Assembly: GCF_900186965.1 (NCBI RefSeq)
Contig: NZ_LT906457.1
Location: 956,501 to 1,020,500 of the forward strand
Origin: Legionella spiritensis
Lineage (GTDB): Bacteria > Pseudomonadota > Gammaproteobacteria > Legionellales > Legionellaceae
Direction of reading: 5' to 3'
Length of the DNA: 64,000 nucleotides
The notes under the pieces are model-generated. The model did not search any database. It was not told the origin of the DNA and worked only from the letters and a program-made list of their open reading frames with translations. Shown in pieces: positions 45,844-54,309 of this stretch (position 1 is the first letter of the stretch; each line of letters begins with the position of its first letter). Position numbers and translations under genes: made by a program.

Positions 45844-47517
45844 ATGTCGCAGTATATTTTTACAATGAATCATGTCAGTAAAACTGTCGATAACCAACGG
45901 GTTATCCTCAAGGATATTTCCCTGAGTTTTTTCCCGGGCGCCAAAATTGGTGTTCTGGGTTTAAACGGTTCCGGCAAATCAACTTTATTACGGATCATGG
46001 CCGGGGTTGAGCAGCAATTTGAGGGAGAAGCAAGACCTCAGCCCGGCATCAAAATCGGATATCTTGCCCAGGAACCGGAACTTGATTTAAACAAAACCGT
46101 ACGGGATGTCGTTGAGGAAGGTGTTGCGGAAATCAAGGAAAAATTGCGGAAATTTGATGAAATCAGCATGCGGTTTGCCGAACCGATGAGCGACGATGAA
46201 ATGAATGATTTACTCATGCAGCAGGGCGAGCTGCAAAACGACATTGAAGCGGCCGGCGGCTGGGATCTTGACAGAAAGCTGGATGTCGCGGCTAATGCTC
46301 TGCGCCTTCCTGACTGGGATGCGGTCATTAATCAGTTATCGGGAGGAGAACGCCGGCGAGTCGCCCTTTGCCGCTTGCTGCTGTCAAATCCCGACATGCT
46401 TTTACTGGATGAACCCACCAACCATCTTGATGCTGAAAGTGTTGCCTGGCTTGAGCGCTATCTGGAAGAGTTTTCCGGAACAGTTGTGGCCATCACCCAC
46501 GATCGTTATTTTCTGGATAACGCCGCACAGTGGATTCTTGAGCTGGATCGCGGCGAAGGCATCCCCTATAAAGGGAATTATACCTCCTGGCTGGAACAGA
46601 AAGAGGCTCGCCTGGCTATGGAAGAAAAGCAGCAGGCGTCGCATCAGCGTTCTATCAAGGCGGAACTGGAATGGGTGCGTACCTCACCAAAGGGTCGCCA
46701 TGCCAAAAACAAAGCCCGCCTGGCTCGCTTTGAAGAGATGAATTCCAGGGAGTTCCAGAAGCGTAACGAAACCAACGAATTGTATATTCCGCCCGGGGAG
46801 CGTCTTGGTGATTTGGTGATAGAAGCGATCAATCTTGGCAAATCGTTCAGTGATCGGCTATTGATTGATAACCTGAATTTTAAATTACCCAAAGGTGGTA
46901 TTCTTGGAATTATCGGTCCCAATGGTGCCGGAAAATCAACGTTTTTAAAGATGATCACAGGTCAGGAAAAGCCTGATAGTGGAGAAATCAGACTAGGGGA
47001 TACGGTTAACCTCGCTTATGTGGATCAGATGCGGGATCACCTTGACGATAACAAGACGGTTTGGCAGGAAATTTCTGACGGCCACGATATTATGCAGGTT
47101 GGTTCTTTCCAGATTCCATCCCGAGCTTATGTCGGGCGCTTTAATTTTAAAGGTGCCGATCAGCAGAAAAAAATGTTTCAGCTTTCCGGCGGAGAACGTA
47201 ATCGAGTGCATCTGGCCAAATTATTAAAAAGCGGCGGCAATGTCTTGTTACTGGACGAACCCAGTAATGATCTGGATGTGGAAACGCTGAGATCCCTGGA
47301 AGACGCGATATTGAATTTTCCGGGATGCGTTATAGTGATTTCCCATGACCGCTGGTTTCTTGATCGGGTATGTACTCATTTAATGGCTTTTGAAGGAGAT
47401 TCCCAGGTCGTTTATATTGAAGGAAACTATACGGATTACGAAGCGGATAGAAAACGTCGTCTTGGAGATGAGGCTGGCAGACCGTCGAGAATCAAATACC
47501 GACGTTTAACGGCATGA
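45844..47517 (+). CDS. ettA: Energy-dependent translational throttle protein EttA (ABC-F)
   Basis: Ribosome-associated ABC-F ATPase that gates entry into the elongation cycle depending on ADP/ATP. The 557-residue protein has two nucleotide-binding domains (GLNGSGKST, LSGGERRR; GPNGAGKST, LSGGERNR), the inserted arm and the linker QASHQRSIKAELEWVRTSPKGRHAKNKARL between them (P-site tRNA interaction motif). ATG at 45844 fits the family; an in-frame start five codons upstream lacks support. Confidence 0.95.
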   Translation: MSQYIFTMNHVSKTVDNQRVILKDISLSFFPGAKIGVLGLNGSGKSTLLRIMAGVEQQFEGEARPQPGIKIGYLAQEPELDLNKTVRDVVEEGVAEIKEKLRKFDEISMRFAEPMSDDEMNDLLMQQGELQNDIEAAGGWDLDRKLDVAANALRLPDWDAVINQLSGGERRRVALCRLLLSNPDMLLLDEPTNHLDAESVAWLERYLEEFSGTVVAITHDRYFLDNAAQWILELDRGEGIPYKGNYTSWLEQKEARLAMEEKQQASHQRSIKAELEWVRTSPKGRHAKNKARLARFEEMNSREFQKRNETNELYIPPGERLGDLVIEAINLGKSFSDRLLIDNLNFKLPKGGILGIIGPNGAGKSTFLKMITGQEKPDSGEIRLGDTVNLAYVDQMRDHLDDNKTVWQEISDGHDIMQVGSFQIPSRAYVGRFNFKGADQQKKMFQLSGGERNRVHLAKLLKSGGNVLLLDEPSNDLDVETLRSLEDAILNFPGCVIVISHDRWFLDRVCTHLMAFEGDSQVVYIEGNYTDYEADRKRRLGDEAGRPSRIKYRRLTA

Positions 47518-47626
47518 TTTTTTCGGATTATAAGCTAAACTATCGGAGTCGAATCGATTTTATTACATGCCATAAATGTAATGAAACGTGATCGGTCTCC
47601 AAACCCTTTTCGGGAGAATTTTCACC

Positions 47627-48214
47627 ATGAAAAAAATAGTATGGGCAGGGCTATCCTTATCCCTCGTGCTGTCCGGATGCGTGGAAATGGACGAATCTAC
47701 CTTGATTACGGACGACGCCGGCTATGTGCATCGAACAATCCATTATCTCAAGGACAAGCGGGGACGAGATTACTTCCCGCTAAAAACAACCGCTACCGGG
47801 AAAAAACAATTTATTTTTGATCCCAAAGCTTACGCCTGGGCCGCATACGATGAAGAGGGTAACCGGGTTATGACCGGCGGTGCCTCGGGGGGAAAGGATT
47901 TTTGTGAAGACGTGGGGCAGACCTGCCGAACGGTTACCGGAACCTTTCGTCTATACAACAAAAAGGGGCTGGAATGTCGTTCCGGCGAGTATCCGGTTGA
48001 AACAACCGGTGGGGCAAAAATGCCTTATTGCATGTATTTTTTTCGAGGCTATACCATTCATGCGGCGTATGAAGTTCCTTATGCCAACTCCAGCCATGGC
48101 TGCGTCCGCGTTTTTCCCAGTGCGGCCAAATGGCTTAATGAGGAGTTTATGACGCGCGGAACCCAGGTTACGATTCTGTCTTACCCCGGTGATGATAAAA
48201 ATCCTGCGAGTTAG
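47627..48214 (+). CDS. Lipoprotein L,D-transpeptidase (YkuD domain, EnhA-like)
   Basis: A 195-residue predicted lipoprotein: signal MKKIVWAGLSLSLVLSGC with lipidation Cys18, then a YkuD catalytic domain with the His-Cys signature SSHGCVRVFP near residue 165. It would form 3-3 cross-links or attach proteins to peptidoglycan in the periplasm. Legionella EnhA proteins belong to this family, so the name EnhA-like is reasonable. The start at 47627 is chosen for the lipobox; an upstream in-frame start has no signal logic. The stop overlaps the convergent FadL-like gene by four bases. Confidence 0.86.
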   Translation: MKKIVWAGLSLSLVLSGCVEMDESTLITDDAGYVHRTIHYLKDKRGRDYFPLKTTATGKKQFIFDPKAYAWAAYDEEGNRVMTGGASGGKDFCEDVGQTCRTVTGTFRLYNKKGLECRSGEYPVETTGGAKMPYCMYFFRGYTIHAAYEVPYANSSHGCVRVFPSAAKWLNEEFMTRGTQVTILSYPGDDKNPAS

Positions 48215-49395
48215 GTTTGAATTTTAAACCTTAATTCGATCACGTCCGCATGGATGCGTACTCTCCCGGCCGTAAAAGGAATGGATTGGCCGTTTGCCGC
48301 GACAAAATTCGCGATTAATGTATTGGAATAAACCTGTCCATAAAGAAACTGGACGCTTGTGTTTTTGCTTACCTGGTAATCAGCGGATAAACCGCCGAAA
48401 TATTGTACGTCGGACGGAAAATTAATCGTGCGCAGATGATCCTGTTCAGGCCCGTTATCCTGTAGAAAAATCGCCGTTAGTCCCAGTTTATCATTGAGTT
48501 GATGGCGAACGGCTGCCGCGAACGACCAGGTGTCCTCGTACCCCATGGTGAATGTGAAATTCGGACCTACGGGCGGCGGGGCGGCCGTATTTTTTATGCG
48601 TGCGAATTGATTTTGATCCCATCTGACATTAAAAACCTGAATGCTTGCCAGCCAATAAGGATTAAAAATGTGAACGTAATTCAGCACGGTGGTGGATGGC
48701 ATGCGGAAATTAAATTGCAGTGCACTGTTGGCCACGCCATTTAAAAAACTGGTTCCGCGCGACGATTGTTTGATCGATGAATAATAGACCGCACCTAAAA
48801 AATTCGTCTGATTGATAACATAATACAAGCCGGCGTTATAACCAACGCCAAATCCGGATGTTCTGTTAACCAGAGTGTCGTAATCGGTTGGGCCTGGACC
48901 AACCGGCAGAGCCCAGTTGGTTTCATTGTTTTTCAGGAAATTAAAATTGATTCCTCCGCCACCGTACAACTGCGGAGTGAAACTATAGGAAAACCTTGGG
49001 GTGAATTCAACGTCCGTCAAAAGTGTTTCCGTGGCCGCATAACGGGTAACGGCGTGTCTGCCCCACATCAGATTGGAGTGGAACGGCTCGGTGACATCAA
49101 CCCCAACCACCATTTTGCTATCAACCCGTGTGGCAATACGGCCATAAGGCAGAAGGCTGTAGCGGTTGGAAGAGCTGGCGCCTGTGTCATACTGAAACGT
49201 ATTGAAATTTAATACATTGCCGGAAAATCTCAGATCGGCATAAAAAGCGGTTCCACCAATAATGAATTCATTTTTTTGAACTTTGAATAATTCAGCCGGG
49301 TTGCTATAGCTGATCCCGGTATAATACTGAATAACATTGGCACTGACATTCGCACAGGCAAAACCGAGCAGAGCGGCAATCGGATAGCGCATCAT
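48211..49395 (-). CDS. FadL/OmpP1-family outer-membrane transport protein
   Basis: A 394-residue outer-membrane beta-barrel with a signal peptide (MMRYPIAALLGFACANVSA) and alternating hydrophobic strands ending in a typical C-terminal strand HADVIELRFKIQT. The short N-terminal segment YTGISYSNPAELFKVQKNEF resembles the NPA region of FadL, which imports long-chain fatty acids and other hydrophobic compounds. It is shorter than E. coli FadL (446), and the plug region is reduced, so the substrate may differ. Convergent with the L,D-transpeptidase. Confidence 0.75.
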   Translation of the reverse strand: MMRYPIAALLGFACANVSANVIQYYTGISYSNPAELFKVQKNEFIIGGTAFYADLRFSGNVLNFNTFQYDTGASSSNRYSLLPYGRIATRVDSKMVVGVDVTEPFHSNLMWGRHAVTRYAATETLLTDVEFTPRFSYSFTPQLYGGGGINFNFLKNNETNWALPVGPGPTDYDTLVNRTSGFGVGYNAGLYYVINQTNFLGAVYYSSIKQSSRGTSFLNGVANSALQFNFRMPSTTVLNYVHIFNPYWLASIQVFNVRWDQNQFARIKNTAAPPPVGPNFTFTMGYEDTWSFAAAVRHQLNDKLGLTAIFLQDNGPEQDHLRTINFPSDVQYFGGLSADYQVSKNTSVQFLYGQVYSNTLIANFVAANGQSIPFTAGRVRIHADVIELRFKIQT

Positions 49396-49456
49396 AATCT
49401 CTCATTCTGAAAGCGCGTCACGATAATGATTCTCAAAGACGCGCTTGAAGACATAG

Positions 49457-50464
49457 TTACTGGGCCGCCGCTTTTTCCGTGGGGGTGGTTTTATCAGTCG
49501 GGGCTGCGGAATCGGTTGTCGTTGCTCCGCTTTCAGGTGTTGCAGGCTGGCGCGGCATGGCAACCATTTGCATGATCCCGAGATTGCCGGAAACTTTTCT
49601 ACCGACAACAAGCGTGATGGTTAATGATTGATTTAATTTTTCTTTTTCATTCTGATAAACAACCTGTAGGGGAAGTATGACTTTCCATTGATTGTCTTTT
49701 ACGGTGGAAACGGTGATGTTTCCATCTATCATACCATTTACCATTAATTTTTCCGATTGGATAACCTTCAGGTTTCCCGAACTTTGCAAAGCATCGTTAA
49801 AGCTTTTCCAGCCTTGTTCGGTGAAGCATGATTTTAAGCCGGATAGTTGCTCGTTAATCGTCTTGTAGTCAAAATCAAAAGATTGTTCTGTCGCTTTTGC
49901 CGCCCAGGTCTGAATAACAGATTGTTCAATATTTGTTGTTTCAGCCGGAATTTTATAATTGCAATCTATGACTGGCTGTTTAACAGGTTCTACAAGAACT
50001 GGTACATCTGGTTGGGTGACAACCTTGTTTGCAGGTTGGATCATCGAGTCTTGCGTTCCGGATTGAGTCGGGGTTTGCGCTCCGGATTGAGCTGGTGTTT
50101 GCGCTCCAGGTTGAGCCGGGGTTTGCACTCCAGGTTGAGCCGGGGTTTGCACTCCGGATTGAGCCGGGGTTTGCACTCCGGGTTGGGCCGGGGTTTGCAC
50201 TCCGGGTTGAGTCGGGGTTTGCACTCCGGGTTGAGTCGGGGTTTGCACTCCGGATTGAGTCGGGGTTTGCACTCCGGATTGGGCCGGCTGTTGGGTACTG
50301 CTTCCGGGAGAAACACCGGGTGCCTGATTATTTTCACCCGCTGTTGTTGGAGTGGGAGAAGACGTATTCTGGGTGGTATCGGCGGGTTGAGACGTTGCTG
50401 CGTAGGTATTTTCCGTTACTCCTAAAATAGCCAGTAATCCTGCCACCAGCATGGATTTTTTCAT
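49457..50464 (-). CDS. Exported protein with tandem octapeptide repeats
   Basis: A 335-residue secreted or periplasmic protein: signal peptide MKKSMLVAGLLAILGVTENTYA, a Ser/Thr/Pro/Gln-rich linker, nine tandem copies of an eight-residue unit (P/S)G(V/A)QTP(A/T)Q at residues 63-134, a short spacer, then a folded domain of about 170 residues (residues 165-315) with ESEKLMVNGMIDGNITVSTVKDN and LPLQVVYQNEKEKLNQSLTITLVVGRKV. The latter resembles the DotI/IcmL-type C-terminal fold, which is weak inference but worth testing. The C-terminal tail is again Pro/Thr-rich. The ATG at 50464 is chosen for the signal peptide and AGGAG upstream. Confidence 0.75.
   Translation of the reverse strand: MKKSMLVAGLLAILGVTENTYAATSQPADTTQNTSSPTPTTAGENNQAPGVSPGSSTQQPAQSGVQTPTQSGVQTPTQPGVQTPTQPGVQTPAQPGVQTPAQSGVQTPAQPGVQTPAQPGAQTPAQSGAQTPTQSGTQDSMIQPANKVVTQPDVPVLVEPVKQPVIDCNYKIPAETTNIEQSVIQTWAAKATEQSFDFDYKTINEQLSGLKSCFTEQGWKSFNDALQSSGNLKVIQSEKLMVNGMIDGNITVSTVKDNQWKVILPLQVVYQNEKEKLNQSLTITLVVGRKVSGNLGIMQMVAMPRQPATPESGATTTDSAAPTDKTTPTEKAAAQ
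50063..50278 (-). repeat. 24-base tandem repeat within the exported protein gene
   Basis: Nine near-identical 24-base units, each encoding eight residues, followed by a partial tenth. The unit length is a multiple of three, so copy-number change keeps the frame. Units differ by a few substitutions (Pro/Ser, Ala/Thr, Val/Ala), showing a history of duplication and drift. Confidence 0.9.
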
Positions 50465-50481
50465 TAGTAACACTCCTTGCA

Positions 50482-51444
50482 TTAATTAAATTCCAGCAGT
50501 TCAGCTGCTATCATTGCCGCCAGCCTGGCAGTTTTCTGTTCGTTATCCAGTGGCGGTGATAATTCAGCTATCTCAATACTTATCACTTTGCCAGTTTGTA
50601 TGATGTATTTCAACAGGGGCAGTACCTGCCATGGTGTTAATCCCAGGCTTTGCGGCGCGCTGACTCCCGGAGCGAAACTTTCGGCAAAGACATCAAGACA
50701 GACTGACAAAAAGATCGTTTCGTGATTCAGTAAAAACTCATCGAGAAAAGCGGTTTGCCATGCAAAACTGCTTTGATGTATTTGTCCGGCCGTCAAATAA
50801 GAAACTTTATACTCATTGGCAATGCTAAACAAGCTTTGTGTGTTAGCAATTTTTTGTATACCGAGGCAACAATAATCAAAAGAGGTATGATTTTCCTGAC
50901 AATATTGGGCGATTTGCCAAAAAGGTGTGCCGGATGTACCGTAATTTTCCTTCATGACGGGACGAAGGTCAAAATGCGCGTCAAAATTGATAATACCCAG
51001 CCTGGAATACTGTTGTGCCAATCCGGAAAAATGCCCCCACGCCACTTCATGTCCGCCGCCTATCACCATCGTTTTGTAGCCTTGTTCATGGCAGATGCCG
51101 ATAGCGGATGCCAATTGTTCCTGAGCTTGCTCCAGTTGCTCATCAGTACAGGCAATATTTCCTGCGTCAATCAGGTTGACGGCATTATGACAGGCAAGTT
51201 TTGCGAATTGTCGCCGGAATGCGTTTGGTCCGCTTCTGGCGCCTGGCCGGCCCTCATTGCGCCGAATACCTTCATCACTGGCGAAGCCAAGCATCACGGT
51301 ACCGGATTTATGACTTTCCAGGGATTGGGATCGTAAATCAACGCATCGGATCTGCTGAAAAAATCGTTCGCCAGGTAAACTATCCTTGCGTCCCTGCCAC
51401 AGCAGGGAATCAGGTGGTTCGTAGTTTCGGATGTTAGGCAACAT
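50482..51444 (-). CDS. hutG: Formimidoylglutamase (arginase family)
   Basis: Hydrolyses N-formimino-L-glutamate to glutamate and formamide, last step of histidine breakdown. The 320-residue ureohydrolase has the manganese motifs GGGHEVAWGHF, IINFDAHFDLRP and SVCLDVFAESFAPGVSAPQ. The pairing with hutI across the divergent spacer supports HutG rather than arginase or agmatinase. Transcribed toward the repeat protein gene, with the stop overlapping that gene's leader region by a few bases. hutH and hutU are not in the window. Confidence 0.9.
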   Translation of the reverse strand: MLPNIRNYEPPDSLLWQGRKDSLPGERFFQQIRCVDLRSQSLESHKSGTVMLGFASDEGIRRNEGRPGARSGPNAFRRQFAKLACHNAVNLIDAGNIACTDEQLEQAQEQLASAIGICHEQGYKTMVIGGGHEVAWGHFSGLAQQYSRLGIINFDAHFDLRPVMKENYGTSGTPFWQIAQYCQENHTSFDYCCLGIQKIANTQSLFSIANEYKVSYLTAGQIHQSSFAWQTAFLDEFLLNHETIFLSVCLDVFAESFAPGVSAPQSLGLTPWQVLPLLKYIIQTGKVISIEIAELSPPLDNEQKTARLAAMIAAELLEFN

Positions 51445-51616
51445 CGTGTTCTCCCGTTTTTCTGGTTCTTGAAAAAATAGGCATGGTATTTTGAATAATA
51501 CCTTTTGAAATCCAGTTTTGTAACAAACTTTCAGGACAAGTTTCCATACATGAAATCGTGCTTAGCGAAACAAGGTCTGTTATTATCTGCCATTTTACTC
51601 CAAATGGAAGAGCAAT

Positions 51617-52378
51617 ATGTTTCTGGTAACAGGTGGAAGCAGCGGTATTGGACGAGCATTGGCCTGGGAACTGGCGAGACGAGGCAAATCGGTTTTAATA
51701 GTGGGACGACGTAAGGAAAAGTTGTCGGAGGCAAGCCGGTTTTCCCCATTGATAAGTACGTGTTGTGCGGACGTGTCAACTATGGAAGGCCGTACGGATA
51801 TTATTGCCTCACTGGCTGAGGTGTCACGTTTGCAGGGGGTGGTTCATAACGCGGGCATCATCGAACCGATTGTACCTCTGGAATCCGTTGACGAGTATTC
51901 CTGGCAGAAAATCCTGGCAACCAATTTAAGCGCTCCTTTGTTTTTAAGTCAGGAATTGCTTCCCAAACTTCGGGATGGCAAGGTGCTCCATATCGGATCG
52001 GGAGCGGCCTATTTTCCGGTTTCGGGATGGGCCGGCTATTGCGTGTCAAAAGCGGCTCTTGCCATGTTGACCCGTTGCTGGCAGCTTGAGTCTGAAAAAA
52101 CGTCGTTTGCCAGCGTCATGCCCGGTATTATTGATACGGACATGCAGGCGGTGATTCGACAATCCCGCTTTATGGAGCAGGAAAAGAAGGATTTTTTCAA
52201 CCGACTGTATAATGAGAAAAAATTAATCTCCCCTGAAACCGTCGCCCACTTTCTAGCCTGGCTACTTTTGGATGTAGATCATGAGGCATTTCGTTCGCGG
52301 GAATGGGATATCTATGATAAAAACCATCATCAGGCCTGGTTGCCCGAATCATCCGGTGTGCCTGAATGGGAGGATTGA
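51617..52378 (+). CDS. SDR-family oxidoreductase
   Basis: A 253-residue short-chain dehydrogenase: NAD(P) site TGGSSGIG at the N terminus, NAG in [10 protein letters not shown], and catalytic residues Ser and Tyr-X-X-X-Lys in GSGAAYF and GYCVSKAA. An Arg in VGRRKEK after strand 2 suggests NADP. The substrate is unknown. It is transcribed divergently from hutG and its stop overlaps hutI by one base (TGATG), so it is likely co-translated with histidine degradation. Confidence 0.87.
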   Translation: MFLVTGGSSGIGRALAWELARRGKSVLIVGRRKEKLSEASRFSPLISTCCADVSTMEGRTDIIASLAEVSRLQGVVHNAGIIEPIVPLESVDEYSWQKILATNLSAPLFLSQELLPKLRDGKVLHIGSGAAYFPVSGWAGYCVSKAALAMLTRCWQLESEKTSFASVMPGIIDTDMQAVIRQSRFMEQEKKDFFNRLYNEKKLISPETVAHFLAWLLLDVDHEAFRSREWDIYDKNHHQAWLPESSGVPEWED

Positions 52379-53613
52379 TGTCCGTTTGCGATAGTTTGTT
52401 TCTTAATGCCACTACGGTTAATGAAAAAGGAGAGACGCTTACTGATCAGGCCATTGCCGTATCGGACGGGCGAATTTCCTGGTGCGGTAAAAGCGGACAG
52501 GTACCTTCGGAGCTGCTGCAACAAGCCGGGAGTATTGAACATTGTCATGGACAGTTAGTGACGCCGGGTTTGATCGATTGCCATACCCATCTGGTTTATG
52601 CGGGTCATCGGGCCGACGAGTTTAAAAAGCGTCTGGAAGGTGCAACCTACACCGATATTGCCACCGCTGGAGGGGGCATATTATCCACGGTTCGACATAC
52701 TCGGGCCGCTTCGGAAGAAGAGCTCCTGTTACAATCGTTACCCCGTATACAATCCATGCAAGAGCAGGGCGTGACAACCGTCGAAATCAAGTCCGGTTAT
52801 GGTCTGGATCCAGCCAACGAAATAAAGATGTTGCGGGTGGCCCGTAAACTTGGAGAGCTATGCGCTATCCGGGTTAAAACCACCTTTTTAGGCGCCCACG
52901 CCATTCCGCCCGAATTTAAAGGAAATACCCAGGCTTACGTTAATCTGGTTTGTGAAGAGATGATGCCGGCTATCGTTGAGCAAGGTCTGGCGGATGCCGT
53001 AGATGTTTTTTGTGAATCCATCGCCTTTAATCTGCAACAAACCGAACAGATTTTTCGTAAGGCACAAGATTTGTCATTACCGGTTAAATGCCACGCGGAT
53101 CAATTATCCTCTCTGGGAGCCAGTCGATTGGCGTCAACAATGGGTGCGTTATCCTGTGATCACCTCGAATTTCTGGACGTTGATGGCGCGAAATCCATGG
53201 CCAGACAGGGAACGATTGCGGTGTTGTTACCGGGAGCCTATTATTTTCTTCGTGAAAAAAAACAACCCCCTGTCGATTTATTACGTGAGTTGGGTGTGGG
53301 TATGGCCGTCTCTACGGACTGTAATCCGGGCTCTTCTCCGACGACGTCTTTGCCGCTCATGCTGAGCATGGCGTGTCAATTTTTTTCATTGACCGTGCCG
53401 GAGGCGCTGGCTGGTGTGACCTCCCAGGCTGCCAGGGCTCTTGGTCTGGCGGATGAGACCGGTTGTATTCGGGTTGGTCTGGCCGCTGATCTGGTACAAT
53501 GGTCTGTCCATGACGGTGCCTCTTTATGTTATTATTTTGGTTTTCCAATACCGCACAAAACCATGTTTAACGGGCGTTGGGTTACCGGTTCATCCACGTG
53601 CAAGAGAGATTGA
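52378..53613 (+). CDS. hutI: Imidazolonepropionase
   Basis: Opens imidazolone propionate to N-formimino-L-glutamate, the substrate of HutG. The 411-residue metal-dependent amidohydrolase shows [12 protein letters not shown] (HxH metal site), [17 protein letters not shown] and the metal-ligand Asp in [10 protein letters not shown]. The start overlaps the SDR stop; an ATG four codons upstream is less likely. Confidence 0.96.
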   Translation: MSVCDSLFLNATTVNEKGETLTDQAIAVSDGRISWCGKSGQVPSELLQQAGSIEHCHGQLVTPGLIDCHTHLVYAGHRADEFKKRLEGATYTDIATAGGGILSTVRHTRAASEEELLLQSLPRIQSMQEQGVTTVEIKSGYGLDPANEIKMLRVARKLGELCAIRVKTTFLGAHAIPPEFKGNTQAYVNLVCEEMMPAIVEQGLADAVDVFCESIAFNLQQTEQIFRKAQDLSLPVKCHADQLSSLGASRLASTMGALSCDHLEFLDVDGAKSMARQGTIAVLLPGAYYFLREKKQPPVDLLRELGVGMAVSTDCNPGSSPTTSLPLMLSMACQFFSLTVPEALAGVTSQAARALGLADETGCIRVGLAADLVQWSVHDGASLCYYFGFPIPHKTMFNGRWVTGSSTCKRD

Positions 53614-53616
53614 TTT

Positions 53617-54309
53617 ATGAAAAAAAGCGCGTTTATCGGAGTCGTTCTGTTTTTTTTGCTGCCCAACGTTCTTTGGTCGTCGTCCACTCATACCAAAACC
53701 ATTTCCATTAAAAAGGAAACGGCGACGCAAGTGACTGATATCGAATATCCCCAGGGGTTCGCAGACGGTAATATGGATACTGCGGTGGCAAATTTAATTT
53801 CCGATGCAAGACACGCGTTTGAGCAATCCGTATCCGAACAAGGCGATTTGCCGGCTGATGTGCCCGGTAAAAACGGTTTGACCATCCGTTACAAGATTAT
53901 GTTTCAAAACAAGCGCGCCGCCAGTATATTGTTTCATGTGTCGTCATATTCCCGCGGTGCGGCTCATCCGAATAATAGCGTGCGAACATTAAATTTTATT
54001 GATGGGCGGTTCGTTGCATTGAACGATTTGTTTCAATCCGGGAGCCACTATATGACTAAAATAGCATCCTATTGTCGTTCAGTTTTGCAGAAAAAGAACA
54101 TTTCTGATGCTCAATGGTTAGATAATGGAACAAAGGGCATACCTGATAATTATAAAAGCTGGTATTTTAGTCAGGACGGACTCACCATCGTTTTTGATAC
54201 CTATCAGGTTGCCGCTTACGTTTATGGTCCCCAATCAGTAACCGTTCCCAGATCCCTCATTGCCAGTCGGTTGTCTCCCGGAATAAAAAACGCGCTGTGG
54301 GGGCAATAA
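53617..54309 (+). CDS. Exported protein with a DUF3298/DUF4163-type domain
   Basis: A 230-residue protein with a signal peptide (MKKSAFIGVVLFFLLPNVLWSSS). The mature part fits the DUF4163-DUF3298 pair of RsiV-like proteins: ISYPQGF-like beginning, HVSSYSRGAAHPNNSVRTLNFIDGRFVALNDLFQSG, and LTIVFDTYQVAAYVYGPQSVTVPRS near the C terminus. In RsiV this domain binds lysozyme; whether this homologue does is unknown. It starts three bases after hutI and overlaps the OPT transporter start (TAATG). Confidence 0.8.
   Translation: MKKSAFIGVVLFFLLPNVLWSSSTHTKTISIKKETATQVTDIEYPQGFADGNMDTAVANLISDARHAFEQSVSEQGDLPADVPGKNGLTIRYKIMFQNKRAASILFHVSSYSRGAAHPNNSVRTLNFIDGRFVALNDLFQSGSHYMTKIASYCRSVLQKKNISDAQWLDNGTKGIPDNYKSWYFSQDGLTIVFDTYQVAAYVYGPQSVTVPRSLIASRLSPGIKNALWGQ

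Noticed and set aside
50063-50278. CRISPR-like array
   Set aside because: The 24-base repeats are contiguous without spacers and lie in frame in a protein with a signal peptide; they are a coding tandem repeat.
50029-50430. Long plus-strand ORFs opposite the octapeptide repeat
   Set aside because: They are frame shadows of the tandem repeat (low-complexity SRGLHSGL and FALRIEPG patterns), with no ribosome site and no folded domain.
51485-51506. Terminator in the hutG-SDR spacer
   Set aside because: GGTATT/AATACC with four T's lies between divergent genes, where a terminator makes little sense; the stem is weak.
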